A stretch of 64,000 bases of DNA from an uncultured Alphaproteobacteria bacterium (GCA_944389555.1 CALXMU010000001.1:1-64000), one strand, 5' to 3'. Shown: positions 8,099-17,733, counted from the first letter of the stretch. Program-made: numbers and translations. Notes: generated by a model from the sequence alone, not told the origin.

Positions 8099-11000
8099 TT
8101 ATTCCATACTTACGCTTAAAATGTCACCATATTGTCCTGCTTCATCGGTACCGATATAGCACTTTATATGCTTACCGACATTATTCATCCATTCTTCGTA
8201 AGCTGCCTTCTCAGCGGCACTTAAATTAGACGCTTGGATATCACGTGTTGCCTTATTTACTAACAACCCACCTGCAACACCCGTAACCACAGCCCCCAAT
8301 GTTGGCGCCAACCACTGATTCTTCGCTTCAGATGAAGAATCTGTATTTTCACAAGCCGTCTTCAAAACGCCCAGTGCATTTATGGCCTGAGTTTTAGCGT
8401 TTCCTAACGCTTGAGTTTGAGATTCTGTCACAGATTTACCAGCGTTATTTACTGCGGTTTGTGCAGAAATCCATGCTGCCACCGAATTCTTCGCAGCGCT
8501 AATGGTGCTATCAGCCACCTTTTGTTTTTTGGCTTCTGATTCCAAAGATGTCATCCAACCAGAAACATTGCTTAAGCTTACTGAATTTGCATTACCAGTA
8601 TTGATCTCTTTTTCTATAGCAGTTATAAATTTAACCGCCTTATTTTCATTATTTTTATTTTCATTCAACCCGGTGATACCGCCAAATACATTTCCCTTCT
8701 GGATGCCGCTGCCTAAATACGCACCGCCAACTATACCGCCAACACTGCCCAATAATGTCGTCCAGAACGCGGTTCTATTCTGACTTTCGCGTTGAGATGC
8801 AGTTGCTTCGTCTACAGCCGCATTTGCCAATTCTTCCAATGTATCTGCTGGTATCCAGCTGCCGCAAGTAAAGGTATCGCCAACCGCAAAGTATGCCGTT
8901 GCCCAATCCGCTCCGTTCATTGCTTTCTGAATATCCATGTCATCAGACTGTAACCTTACCTGAACGCTGCAGAAAGAACCATATAATTCATTACTTGGAT
9001 TAAAGTCGCTACGTTCCAATCCCATTATACTATAATCGCTTGGTACGTTTTTGCCCTTTAACTTTACCCACATATATGTGCTGCCTGTATCATTAGCGCC
9101 CATTATGCCGCCGCTATTTGCTGCCAAGCACATATTCTGTTCTTCTGTCAGTTTCTTGTTGTATATAGCCTGAGCCTCTTTTTCCAGGTCATATACCAAA
9201 TCACGGAACAATGTAGATGCCGCCTGCGTCTGCAGATATGTAGAATATGAAGTGTATACAGGTGTATCGTATACCTTTCCAGTTGCATCTACTGAATAGC
9301 AAACGCCTTGGCTGCCATCAGATGCCGTACACAATGGATTACCGCTATCATCAGTTGCTTGAACTTGATTTAGCGTAGCCGTAACCTGAGTCGCTGCACC
9401 AGCATCAATCCAACCTTCACGAACATTCGTCGCCGCACCCCATGAAGATGCACTATTTGAAGACTCTGCAATTTTCAATTTGTTCTGTTCAATGGCCAAA
9501 TGTTCCTGACATACAGATGCATTTTTAACAGTATCCAAACACAACCCCAGAACAACAGTATAATCCAACACACCGCCCACTTTATTCATACTGGAATCAA
9601 ACGAAGAATCGCCAGATTGGGTCAATGATGAATAAATATCAGTACGATTACGATAACAACTGCTGTAATCAGAACCGCACATAGAACGAACGCAACTTTT
9701 TGCGACCGCTTCGCACTGCGTGCGCATCTGAGCGATTGCCGCATCGCTATAACTTGTCGCCAAAGAAGCGTTCAATGCGGCAATTACACCGATTGGGTCA
9801 CCGCTATTACTGCTGTACTTTGGGAACAAAGTATCAAATGCGTCATTATTTATATACGTATATGTATAACCACCAGTACTATCTGGATTTGCCGCGGCAT
9901 ACTTACAATACGGATCTGTATTTACGATATCAGAACATCCCGTTTTGATTTCTTCATAACTTACAGCATTATTGATAGTCTTATCAATTGTACCAAACAC
10001 TTGTGAGTAACATGCGGCACCACTGCCACCACCACAAACACGCATGGCACAAGATTTTATTGTGTTCATACAATTAGATTTCGCTTCGCTATCAAATTGT
10101 TCTATCAATTCTGCAATACGAGCCTTCATTGAAGAATTCATACGAGACGCATATGCATCACCAAAAATATCTTCTTGATTCATTTCGTCGCTTAACTGAG
10201 AAGACGAAGGCATTGCACCATTACCCAAGAATGTTGCATAGCAATACTTATTTGAACCAATTGTATTCAAACAAGCGTTTTTAATATAAGACTGAACTGC
10301 TGAGCTGCTATTGGTGTCAACAGACGCTGTTATAGTCGCCGCATCAACTTCTGTTCCACTGTTTATAGCGTCAACCAGATCAATTGTGCTAACGGTTGAT
10401 TCTTCGTTACATTTATATGGATTTGTTGCGCAAGCATTCAAAATACACTGGTCAACGACCTTGTAACAGGTAGATACAGCATTTACCGCCGCCAAGGCTG
10501 CACCTTCACTAATCATTATACCAACGCGACTATCAGCTGCTGGATTGCCGGTTACAGTTGCGGAACCAAACAGTTCTATTTTACCCTCACTCTGGCAGCG
10601 TGCTAATGTAGAATCACAGTATACCATTTGCTTTCTGAATTCTGTATTTGTCGTGCACAATTCAAAATCTGCACCGCATACATTGTCACGTTGTAAGCAA
10701 GTCGTATAACGACGCACGCAGTCACCGGTACTATACATATTTGAAATTGCGGCCCCCGTAATCATCTGTCCCAATACACTGCCGTCTGTTGGATATGTAT
10801 AATCCGTAACTTCGCCGTATGAATTTTTAGACGCAACATTTGATAAAGATGTAGTCGAAGAAGTTCCAAATAATGCGTTTACACCAGATGCAGAACATTG
10901 CGCCAATGTACTTAAGCATAACGGCATTTTCCCATGGAATAAAACTTTCGTCGTACATTCTTCAAAATTAGCGCCACAGACATCAGTCCCCTTCAAGCAA

Positions 11001-11203
11001 GATGTATACGCATCAATGCATTCTGCATTATCCAACAAATTTGATGTTGAAGATGAAGAATTTGAACTGTTTATATACGCAGTCATTGTCGGCAATCTAG
11101 ACGAAGCCGTTCCGACAATGCTGGGACGCGCAGTCAAAGCATACGCCGCAGGTACAACGCCACAAACGGCTAAGAAACCAATTGATTTTTTCAGAAAGTT
11201 CAT
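8099..11203 (-). CDS. Very large secreted protein with repeated cysteine modules and two glycine-zipper segments
   Basis: 1034 aa. Signal peptide (FLKKSIGFLAVCGVVPAAYA) then at least five copies of a module C-x6-C-x4/6-C-x6/7-C (lower edges near 10,954, 10,655, 10,409, 10,010 and 9,656). The first two copies are close duplicates, e.g. DVCGANFEECTT versus NVCGADFELCTT, each followed by a second cysteine pair and an LFG motif. The C-terminal third has two hydrophobic Gly-rich segments (LLGSVGGIVGGAYLGSG and LGAVVTGVAGGLLV) separated by a helical region, like a membrane-inserting hairpin. Start at 11203 is chosen because GGAG lies 8 nt upstream. No family recognised. A surface or envelope structural role is inference. 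Confidence 0.75.
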   Translation of the reverse strand: MNFLKKSIGFLAVCGVVPAAYALTARPSIVGTASSRLPTMTAYINSSNSSSSTSNLLDNAECIDAYTSCLKGTDVCGANFEECTTKVLFHGKMPLCLSTLAQCSASGVNALFGTSSTTSLSNVASKNSYGEVTDYTYPTDGSVLGQMITGAAISNMYSTGDCVRRYTTCLQRDNVCGADFELCTTNTEFRKQMVYCDSTLARCQSEGKIELFGSATVTGNPAADSRVGIMISEGAALAAVNAVSTCYKVVDQCILNACATNPYKCNEESTVSTIDLVDAINSGTEVDAATITASVDTNSSSAVQSYIKNACLNTIGSNKYCYATFLGNGAMPSSSQLSDEMNQEDIFGDAYASRMNSSMKARIAELIEQFDSEAKSNCMNTIKSCAMRVCGGGSGAACYSQVFGTIDKTINNAVSYEEIKTGCSDIVNTDPYCKYAAANPDSTGGYTYTYINNDAFDTLFPKYSSNSGDPIGVIAALNASLATSYSDAAIAQMRTQCEAVAKSCVRSMCGSDYSSCYRNRTDIYSSLTQSGDSSFDSSMNKVGGVLDYTVVLGLCLDTVKNASVCQEHLAIEQNKLKIAESSNSASSWGAATNVREGWIDAGAATQVTATLNQVQATDDSGNPLCTASDGSQGVCYSVDATGKVYDTPVYTSYSTYLQTQAASTLFRDLVYDLEKEAQAIYNKKLTEEQNMCLAANSGGIMGANDTGSTYMWVKLKGKNVPSDYSIMGLERSDFNPSNELYGSFCSVQVRLQSDDMDIQKAMNGADWATAYFAVGDTFTCGSWIPADTLEELANAAVDEATASQRESQNRTAFWTTLLGSVGGIVGGAYLGSGIQKGNVFGGITGLNENKNNENKAVKFITAIEKEINTGNANSVSLSNVSGWMTSLESEAKKQKVADSTISAAKNSVAAWISAQTAVNNAGKSVTESQTQALGNAKTQAINALGVLKTACENTDSSSEAKNQWLAPTLGAVVTGVAGGLLVNKATRDIQASNLSAAEKAAYEEWMNNVGKHIKCYIGTDEAGQYGDILSVSME

Positions 11204-11290
11204 TCGACTCACTCCATACTTATTACATTAAGTATAACATAAAATCAAAAACAGACAAAGGAAAAATACACGAATTTATAAACATTTGAT

Positions 11291-11315
11291 AAAAAATTGG
11301 GGGATAAAACCCCAT
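11291..11315 (-). terminator. Rho-independent terminator of the rluD-family gene
   Basis: On the minus strand TGGGG-TTTTATC-CCCCA is followed by ATTTTTT. It lies just after the stop at 11329 and probably ends the whole 17,221-11,329 transcription unit. Confidence 0.75.
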
Positions 11316-11328
11316 TTATTTTTTTTCA

Positions 11329-12288
11329 TTACCCTATTTCATCTAATATTGCTTTTAAATCCGACATATCTTCTGGTAACCGAGCCTTAAAGTGCATCTT
11401 TTCACCTGTAACAGGGTGCTCAAAATCCAGAACTTCCGCATGCAACATCTGACCGTCATGATTTTTCAAAAAATCTAATAAATCTTGATTCTTTACGCTT
11501 GCCAATCTATTTGAAGCCCGCCCATATACAGGGTCACATAACACAGGAAAACCATGTGCCGATAAATGAACGCGAATTTGATGAGTACGCCCCGTTAATA
11601 AAGTACATCTAAATTCCGAAACCCCGGCCCGAGTCCAAACATCTGCAACAGAAACTTTTGTATAAGCCGGTTTCCCGCCAGTCTTCACCATTGTCATCTT
11701 CTGACGGTTTCGTGACGAACGTGCTATATTACCTGTAATATCCGCCCCATCCCAATTTGGTACCCCCCATACAAACGCAATATACTTTCGCGTCAAATCG
11801 TGCGCGGTAAAAATTTTTACCAAACCGCGAAATGCGGCATCAGATTTAGCAAATACCATTACGCCGCTGGTATCTTTATCCAATCTATGAACGACACCTG
11901 GACGCGTTTCACCACCCAGCGCAGATAAATTTGTGTGCCCTAAAATATTCTGCACAAGAGTACCCGTTTGATTACCTGCAGACGGATACATTACAACACC
12001 GCGCGGTTTGTTTATAACAATGATATCCTTATCCTCGTATAAAATATCTAAATCAAAATCTTTTGAAATATTTTCTGCGGCAACGTTGGTTTTTCTTTCC
12101 GGAATAATAACCTCTATTTTATCTCCGCGACGCAATTTATAAGAAAACTTTTCCGCATTTCCATTTACCGTGACATTAAAACGCTGAATTTCACTACGAG
12201 AAAAATCTGACATATTCACCGCCAGAAGTTTATCTAATCTACTGCCGGCCTCTGAATCAGACACAATAAAATCACGAACTTCTGACAT
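11329..12288 (-). CDS. rluD: RluD/RluC-family 23S rRNA pseudouridine synthase
   Basis: 319 aa, cytoplasmic. It converts uridines of 23S rRNA to pseudouridine. An N-terminal S4 RNA-binding domain (about residues 10-70, GSRLDKLLA) precedes the catalytic domain with VHRLDKDTSGVMVFAK (catalytic Asp in RLDKDTSG) and the RTHQIRVHL and DPVYG motifs near the C-terminus. Start at 12288 has AGG upstream and lies 7 nt after the preceding stop; the longer frame would overlap that gene. Specificity (RluD versus RluC) cannot be settled from sequence alone; RluD is the closer resemblance. Last gene of the prepilin operon and probably a housekeeping passenger. Confidence 0.88.
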   Translation of the reverse strand: MSEVRDFIVSDSEAGSRLDKLLAVNMSDFSRSEIQRFNVTVNGNAEKFSYKLRRGDKIEVIIPERKTNVAAENISKDFDLDILYEDKDIIVINKPRGVVMYPSAGNQTGTLVQNILGHTNLSALGGETRPGVVHRLDKDTSGVMVFAKSDAAFRGLVKIFTAHDLTRKYIAFVWGVPNWDGADITGNIARSSRNRQKMTMVKTGGKPAYTKVSVADVWTRAGVSEFRCTLLTGRTHQIRVHLSAHGFPVLCDPVYGRASNRLASVKNQDLLDFLKNHDGQMLHAEVLDFEHPVTGEKMHFKARLPEDMSDLKAILDEIG

Positions 12289-12295
12289 ACAAAAC

Positions 12296-12826
12296 CTATT
12301 TATATTCAGACCAATCTGGACCTTTTTCACACTTTTCTAAATCTATGGTCAACTCGCGCCCAGAACTTTCAACTGGACAAATAAGTATTCCTGTACTTTC
12401 TGCTTGATCCGCTTCACGCGTAGCATTACGCCAAGTAAACTTTATTTCTTCTGGGGCATACAAACATGCAATTCTTAGTTCTCCCTCATGCTTATTATTA
12501 GGACCAACCCAAACACGCACCCCTTCACCTAAACCATAACAAGGGAACCCATCTAAATAATACAAAACTAAACCGCGACCAACTAACTTAGAAGACGGTA
12601 TAAATTTTCCGCGATATTCAGAATATCTTAATCCAGTTAAACCTTCCCAGTCAGTACTGGTAGAAAAAATACTTATGCGAGGTTGACTTGGCGTCGGGTC
12701 ACGACCAGGTTTTTGCCCCTGTGAATAACCGGGATTTTGAGTTGGTGTCGTGGCACCACCGTCTTCCGCGAACGCCCCCCCAAAAGATACACAAATAGCC
12801 ACAAGAATGAATAAAAATCGTTTCAT
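12296..12826 (-). CDS. Small exported protein, unknown function
   Basis: 176 aa. Signal peptide MKRFLFILVAICVSFGGAFA, then a Pro/Gly/Gln-rich linker of about 30 residues and a globular part with four cysteines. GAGGAAAT precedes the ATG, and the gene begins 1 nt after the upstream zinc-ribbon gene stop, so the two are translationally close. No family recognised. Periplasmic or outer-membrane localisation follows from the signal peptide. Confidence 0.7.
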   Translation of the reverse strand: MKRFLFILVAICVSFGGAFAEDGGATTPTQNPGYSQGQKPGRDPTPSQPRISIFSTSTDWEGLTGLRYSEYRGKFIPSSKLVGRGLVLYYLDGFPCYGLGEGVRVWVGPNNKHEGELRIACLYAPEEIKFTWRNATREADQAESTGILICPVESSGRELTIDLEKCEKGPDWSEYK

Positions 12827-12827
12827 T

Positions 12828-13337
12828 TTATTTCCTCTGGTTTTCTATTTCAACGGCAATCTTTTCAACATTTTCAGTAGGTACAGACAATTTATGGTTA
12901 AATTTTACATCATTGCCAGCATCTAACAATGTCGCAGACGGTAAAAAACGTTGACGCGCAACAACATTACCTTTTGCATCATATGAAACGATTACCAAAC
13001 CAGGGGCACCATAAATTTGCTCTGACCTATTCACAACACGCCCAGAAACCACGAAAAATTTTCGCCCATTTTCATCGGTATCTATTTGCACATCACTAAT
13101 TTCTGCAATAACGGGTTTCTCACGAATTTCTTTGGCCTTATATTGATATAAAACAGCAACTGCAAAAACCAATGCCGCCAACAAAGCACATAATGCAGCT
13201 ATAAAAACCAAGATAGAATTACGACGAGGCGGCCGCTGTACAGTCCATGTATGACCGCAAACCGCGCATTTCACAGGTCCATTAGGAGCCATATCTAACG
13301 AATATTCTGTTTTACAAAAATCACATACTGTTTTCAT
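12828..13337 (-). CDS. MJ0042-type zinc-ribbon membrane protein
   Basis: 169 aa. The N-terminus MKTVCDFCKTEYSLD with the later CAVCGHTW gives two CxxC knuckles, the MJ0042 zinc-ribbon arrangement common in alpha- and deltaproteobacteria. One membrane helix follows (about residues 42-66), then a C-terminal beta-rich domain of DUF3426/FxLyD type (VVSGRVVNRS, FNHKLSVP). It has its own promoter (TTGAAT-16-TATAAA) with the -10 only 7 nt from the ATG and no Shine-Dalgarno, so the mRNA is probably leaderless. The family's molecular function is not established. Confidence 0.75.
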   Translation of the reverse strand: MKTVCDFCKTEYSLDMAPNGPVKCAVCGHTWTVQRPPRRNSILVFIAALCALLAALVFAVAVLYQYKAKEIREKPVIAEISDVQIDTDENGRKFFVVSGRVVNRSEQIYGAPGLVIVSYDAKGNVVARQRFLPSATLLDAGNDVKFNHKLSVPTENVEKIAVEIENQRK

Positions 13338-13344
13338 ATTACGA

Positions 13345-13372
13345 TTTATACCACATTTTATTCCAAATTCAA
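13345..13372 (-). promoter_or_regulatory. Internal promoter of the zinc-ribbon gene (leaderless type)
   Basis: Minus strand: TTGAAT (13372-13367), 16 nt, TATAAA (13350-13345), then 7 nt to the ATG at 13337. It overlaps the end of the preceding prepilin-like gene. Confidence 0.6.
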
Positions 13373-14680
13373 CTGACTATATTTTGCTCTTACGGTTCTT
13401 TGTATTTCATTTATAGCATTCATATAATCTGATGCTGTCGCATTCTTATTTGATACGACAGTTTTAAATATACGTTCTGTTTCTGTATTTGTGGTTTTTT
13501 CTTCGTACACTGCCATCTGAGACATACGATTTAATTCTTGTAACGAAACGTCCATAAAACTAGCAACACCAGTTGCAGCATCCCAATAAAAGTTTGAATT
13601 AATTGAATCTTCTATTCTATCGTAAACGACTAAACGAGGCGTAATAGACCCGGCAAAACCAACCGTAACAAACATCGCGTCAATATTACCAGCATTCATA
13701 TCTAAAGATTTATTTATATTTAATACAGCGGGGCCATCATCAGAATTAATGGATAAACTTGGTAACGTCATATTCGTCACCCATAAATCACCGGTTGTGA
13801 AACTAGTAAATTTCCCCACATCTGCTAATGATAAATTTTTGGTAACTTCCATTGTTCTTGAATCCGAAGACAAAGTTCCAGCAACAGTTGCATTTTGAAC
13901 TTCAAAAACCTTATCCAAGGTAGTTCTGTTTTGAAAAACTACGTCTGTAGAAACAGTTTCCCCCAAGATTAAAGTCTCTGCAAATTCAGTATTAGCAGCG
14001 TTAAAAAATGTCGCATTTATTATATCATGCCCCCCCAGATTTAAACCCGACAGCATCGTCGCATCAGATTCACTATCCGTTGGAACTCTATATAAGTACA
14101 AAGCATTATCACGATTAACCGAAGTTGTTTCAACTAATCCATCAGTTACATTTAACCCCAAATCTATCGCATCAGTACGCCACGCACCGAAAGTACCATA
14201 TGCACGATTACCTTCGATAAACCCCATAGAATCACCGCCCATTGCGACTATTTCACGCGTTCTCATAGGTGTTATTTCTTCCGATGAATATACTATTATC
14301 CCCTGAAGAGTGGCACGATCTTCTATATCGCTAGACTTCAAAACTCGTAATTGATATTGACCAGAAGCATCTGCCACCAAATCCGGATTTAAACCATATT
14401 CTTCCAAATCGGATAAATTTATACGAGTTATATTACGTCCAACAGTTGTAAGTAATTCTTCGCGATGATCAACTATATATCTTTCCAAGGAAGATTGTAT
14501 GTCTTCCATTTGTTCGGTAATAGCCTTGTTTTCTGCCCGCTGAACAACGCTTTGCTGATATTTGAAAATGAAAGGCATTATTATTGCGGCCAATGCAACA
14601 CTCATCAATAATTCTACTAACATAGAACCTTGCTGACTGACATCTTCTGCGTTAAAAATTTTATTCAAACGCCTCTTCAT
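13358..14680 (-). CDS. Large type IV prepilin-like protein (third of three)
   Basis: 440 aa. The N-terminal leader ends QQG and is followed by SMLVELLMSVALAAIIMPF, i.e. a prepilin-peptidase-like site with Glu at +5 and a hydrophobic helix. The rest is a long, largely beta-type extracellular region containing GLNLGGHDIINATFFNA, a motif shared in form with the two upstream genes, and a short C-terminal helix. Start at 14680 is used because AAGGA lies 6 nt upstream and it overlaps the previous stop as ATGA. The architecture (pilin helix plus long adhesin-like body) resembles minor or tip pilins such as PilV of type IVb systems; this is a family-level resemblance, not proof. Confidence 0.7.
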   Translation of the reverse strand: MKRRLNKIFNAEDVSQQGSMLVELLMSVALAAIIMPFIFKYQQSVVQRAENKAITEQMEDIQSSLERYIVDHREELLTTVGRNITRINLSDLEEYGLNPDLVADASGQYQLRVLKSSDIEDRATLQGIIVYSSEEITPMRTREIVAMGGDSMGFIEGNRAYGTFGAWRTDAIDLGLNVTDGLVETTSVNRDNALYLYRVPTDSESDATMLSGLNLGGHDIINATFFNAANTEFAETLILGETVSTDVVFQNRTTLDKVFEVQNATVAGTLSSDSRTMEVTKNLSLADVGKFTSFTTGDLWVTNMTLPSLSINSDDGPAVLNINKSLDMNAGNIDAMFVTVGFAGSITPRLVVYDRIEDSINSNFYWDAATGVASFMDVSLQELNRMSQMAVYEEKTTNTETERIFKTVVSNKNATASDYMNAINEIQRTVRAKYSQLNLE

Positions 14681-15879
14681 TGCGCATCCTTTGGCATCAC
14701 AAATTCCCAATCTTCAGACATAATAGCAGAAAACTCTTTATCTGAAGGCATCGCCGGAACAGAACTTCGTGATAAATATAATTCATAAAACATCGGCGGT
14801 GTTAAAGAAGGGAAAACCCAATTACCTATTTTTAACGGCGCAGTAGTTGACATCAATAATTCGCCCGATATTGTAAGACCGAAATTTTCATAGAACACAA
14901 TTTCTTCTGTTGATATGAATGAAGTATACACGGTATGAGCAACTATACCAGAGAAACCGCTTACTGTACGAGAATCATCAGATTTCAGCGTTAAAACGTT
15001 ACCTATGTTTATAGAATTTAGAATAGTCGCTCTATCCGTAATAATCCGACCCGACGTGGTATACTTATTACCATTCAAACTATCTGCATATATATTTCTA
15101 AAACCAGAAATGTCACCGGTAACGCGCATAGAATTTAACCACGCATTTTCACCGTCTAAATTAGCACCAGATGAAAAATACAACGTATTTGCGACTAAAT
15201 TATTAGTTTCTATGAACTGCCCAGAAACGTTTTTTATCTTTGCAGACTTTGCGCTTATTCCCCCGACATCATAGACTCGATTATTATTCATGTTCAAATC
15301 GCGTAACATCACATTAAGTTTTTCTTCGCCCGTCTCCGTACGATGTAGGTAACGCGTCTTATCATCGCCGTTTAAAGCACCTGATATTCTATATATTAAA
15401 TTCCCCTCTTTGAAATCTGGCGCAGATACAGCCCACGTCCGACCATACGCAATTCCGTCGCTACCGACAACCGCCGCATCAGAACCTATATGCCTAGCAA
15501 TCTTAGACGTCTGTAAATCCGTACCATCTATATCAAACGCCAGATACACATCTGTTATTGTTGCGCCATTTACAACGTACTTATCTATGAAACCTGATTC
15601 TGGGATTTCTGATATTTCATCTAGTTCTTCGTCTGATAGTTTTATCTGCGCAACATTTGGCCAGTCGTTCTGGTTCAAACGAACGAAATTCAAAACAGGA
15701 TTACGCAATTCTATAATCTTGTTTGCCGCCGCTATATTACGCAAACTATCATTTGTATCGGAAATTTGGCTATATAATAAAGGCGTAGCCATGGCGACGA
15801 TCGCCATTGCTAGTAAAACTTCTAGCATACTGGCACCACGTTCACAATCCGTAAAAAATCTATCTTTACATGCAGTCAC
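14677..15879 (-). CDS. Large type IV prepilin-like protein (second of three)
   Basis: 400 aa. The leader ends CERG and is followed by ASMLEVLLAMAIVAMATPLL: Gly at -1, Glu at +5, then a hydrophobic helix, as in class III/IV prepilins. The body is beta-rich with DLNMNNNRVYDVGGISA, the same kind of motif found in PilV-type shaft regions. GTG start at 15879 with GGAAGG upstream; it overlaps the end of the preceding gene by 14 nt and the following gene by ATGA, so the three are translationally coupled. Likely an envelope-anchored minor pilin or pseudopilin; assembly ATPase and prepilin peptidase are not in this window. Confidence 0.7.
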   Translation of the reverse strand: MTACKDRFFTDCERGASMLEVLLAMAIVAMATPLLYSQISDTNDSLRNIAAANKIIELRNPVLNFVRLNQNDWPNVAQIKLSDEELDEISEIPESGFIDKYVVNGATITDVYLAFDIDGTDLQTSKIARHIGSDAAVVGSDGIAYGRTWAVSAPDFKEGNLIYRISGALNGDDKTRYLHRTETGEEKLNVMLRDLNMNNNRVYDVGGISAKSAKIKNVSGQFIETNNLVANTLYFSSGANLDGENAWLNSMRVTGDISGFRNIYADSLNGNKYTTSGRIITDRATILNSINIGNVLTLKSDDSRTVSGFSGIVAHTVYTSFISTEEIVFYENFGLTISGELLMSTTAPLKIGNWVFPSLTPPMFYELYLSRSSVPAMPSDKEFSAIMSEDWEFVMPKDAQ

Positions 15880-17221
15880 TGCGCCCTTCCAATAAACACT
15901 GTTTTATATTTATTCTTTGTTCTAACCGCCGCCAGAAATAGTACTGACAAACGATGTACTGTGATAAAGACTTTGCATTATAACGACCATCTAATTTAGA
16001 TATAACATCTCTACAACTTTGAATTTTTCCGTCATCCGAAGACGGATTACTGATTATAGCAAAACCATCATTACTAATTGTGCTTAATAAAACGTCGGGT
16101 AAAATAGAAGTACCAGCAGGTCTAATATCTAAAACCACCGCACCTGTTTCACCCTGATTCAAAGCATCTGAAGTCTGATCCCGCATGGTTATATTTGATG
16201 TAATAACTCTATTCGCCTCAATACCGCTACGAGAACTGTACTCTAAATCATCCGGGTCAATGTAAACGTCTTGCCCACGCGAAGCATCTATATAAGAATC
16301 TATATCTAAACGTTCTACACTAAAGTTTATATTTTGGCTTATGACATCACCGTTTACTTTCCAATCCAGCGGTCCGGAAAAACTATTTCTTCCGGCAGTC
16401 ATTGCGAAGTCATATACGGCCGCCACATTTGACGTAAAATTACCGGTATCTCCGAACGCAGAAATTGTTCTAGCAGAAACATCACCTGCATATAAAGAAC
16501 CCCGAGTCAAAGATAAGGCTGATTCACCAAGTGCGCTTTGAAACACTGCCCGTTCTGCCATCATAACGTCAATTGTGTTACGAACTTTTCTGCCGTCTTC
16601 AAGCCCATATATAGACAACATATTAAATTGACCGCTATCAAATTCGCCCCGTCGCGCAAATATTTCACCACCGTTATTAAAAGAAAAACCACCCATATCT
16701 AAATTAGTAAGAAAAGCATTATTATCTAAATTCTGTTCGTTTCTACGTACTACATCTGAATAAGCAGCGTCCAAAGCCAAACCAACCATAATAGTATCGC
16801 CGGAAACAGACGCATAATACCCTATACGACGAGCCAATTCTGCCAGTTCCACTGGCGACAAATTCCCTCCTGTCAGTTGCAAATACGCACTAACTGCCAT
16901 AGGCGTTTTATTTATAACTAACGAAATATCTTGCCCAAGCGCTGTCCGCGGGATAAAACCAAGCGGCAAACCATATGATTCTAATAAATCGGCAAACGTA
17001 TCACCAGAAACTACAGTTGTATTATAAGGCAAATCATTTGCACGTTCACGAACGAAAATTCTTGCTGCAGTTTGAGCAACCTCAACTTTTTGCGTAGAAG
17101 CATACATCTGAGAATCAACGTCACGAGCAGACAACCGCTGTGCAAAGAACGGTATGAACGAAAATATCAGCGTCAAGGCAAGTAACGCCTGTAATAAAAA
17201 ATTTCCGTTTTGTTGGCGCAA
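15866..17221 (-). CDS. Large type IV prepilin-like protein (first of three)
   Basis: About 451 aa with a very short leader MRQQNG followed by NFLLQALLALTLIFSFIPFF. It has the Gly before the cut site and the hydrophobic helix, but Gln instead of Glu at +5. I place the start at a TTG (17221) because AGGAGGG lies 8 nt upstream; the frame is open further but lacks such a site. The body contains NLDMGGFSFNNGGEIFA, matching the motif in the two downstream genes, and the C-terminus has three or four cysteines. Missing Glu5 is known in some minor pilins of the GspK/PilX class. First gene of the operon. Confidence 0.68.
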   Translation of the reverse strand: MRQQNGNFLLQALLALTLIFSFIPFFAQRLSARDVDSQMYASTQKVEVAQTAARIFVRERANDLPYNTTVVSGDTFADLLESYGLPLGFIPRTALGQDISLVINKTPMAVSAYLQLTGGNLSPVELAELARRIGYYASVSGDTIMVGLALDAAYSDVVRRNEQNLDNNAFLTNLDMGGFSFNNGGEIFARRGEFDSGQFNMLSIYGLEDGRKVRNTIDVMMAERAVFQSALGESALSLTRGSLYAGDVSARTISAFGDTGNFTSNVAAVYDFAMTAGRNSFSGPLDWKVNGDVISQNINFSVERLDIDSYIDASRGQDVYIDPDDLEYSSRSGIEANRVITSNITMRDQTSDALNQGETGAVVLDIRPAGTSILPDVLLSTISNDGFAIISNPSSDDGKIQSCRDVISKLDGRYNAKSLSQYIVCQYYFWRRLEQRINIKQCLLEGRSDCM

Positions 17222-17365
17222 ATTAAACTTCCCTCCTACACGGGGAATATTAGCAAGTGAAAAAAAATATTGCAATCGCTTTTAAGATTCATTATTATTT
17301 AACATGTTGAATAAGCGATAGTGATAAAACACTATTAAACATTTCCTGAAACAAAAAAAACGAAT

Positions 17366-17674
17366 ATGCAAAACAAAAAAAATCAATCGTCTGTCGGGCT
17401 GATGATTCAGCGCTGTCACAAATGGCGTCAAAAAAGAAAGCAATATATGGACCAAGCACGTCAAACAACCGATGAAATTGAACGTGAACGTTTAATGCAA
17501 GCGGCTGAGCACTATGGTCGCATAGTTAATGCTGAACAAGGTAAAATAGACTCTTCTCGTGATCCAAAGGATAAAACGCCTGTAATTGAAGAAAACACTG
17601 ACGTTGTTGACGCAATGGACTCTTCTGACGACGAAGATACTACTTTCCCAGATTTCATCACGAATGAAAAATAA
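17366..17674 (+). CDS. DUF4167-like small protein
   Basis: 102 aa, soluble. A basic N-terminal helix (KWRQKRKQYMDQARQ) leads into ERLMQAAEHYGRIVNAEQ, which resembles the conserved QHAEHYxRI core of alphaproteobacterial DUF4167 proteins, and the C-terminus is acidic. Function of the family is unknown; the basic N-terminus suggests nucleic-acid binding. It precedes dnaX by about 80 nt, where a separate dnaX promoter is visible. No Shine-Dalgarno is evident. Confidence 0.6.
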   Translation: MQNKKNQSSVGLMIQRCHKWRQKRKQYMDQARQTTDEIERERLMQAAEHYGRIVNAEQGKIDSSRDPKDKTPVIEENTDVVDAMDSSDDEDTTFPDFITNEK

Positions 17675-17705
17675 AAAACTAGGTCGTAAAATCATACTTT
17701 ACTGC

Positions 17706-17733
17706 TTGAAATTTTACTGTGTTTTGCTATGCT
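17706..17733 (+). promoter_or_regulatory. dnaX promoter
   Basis: TTGAAA (17706-17711), 16-nt spacer, TATGCT (17728-17733). A short leader with AAGGAAG precedes the ATG at 17756. Confidence 0.5.
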
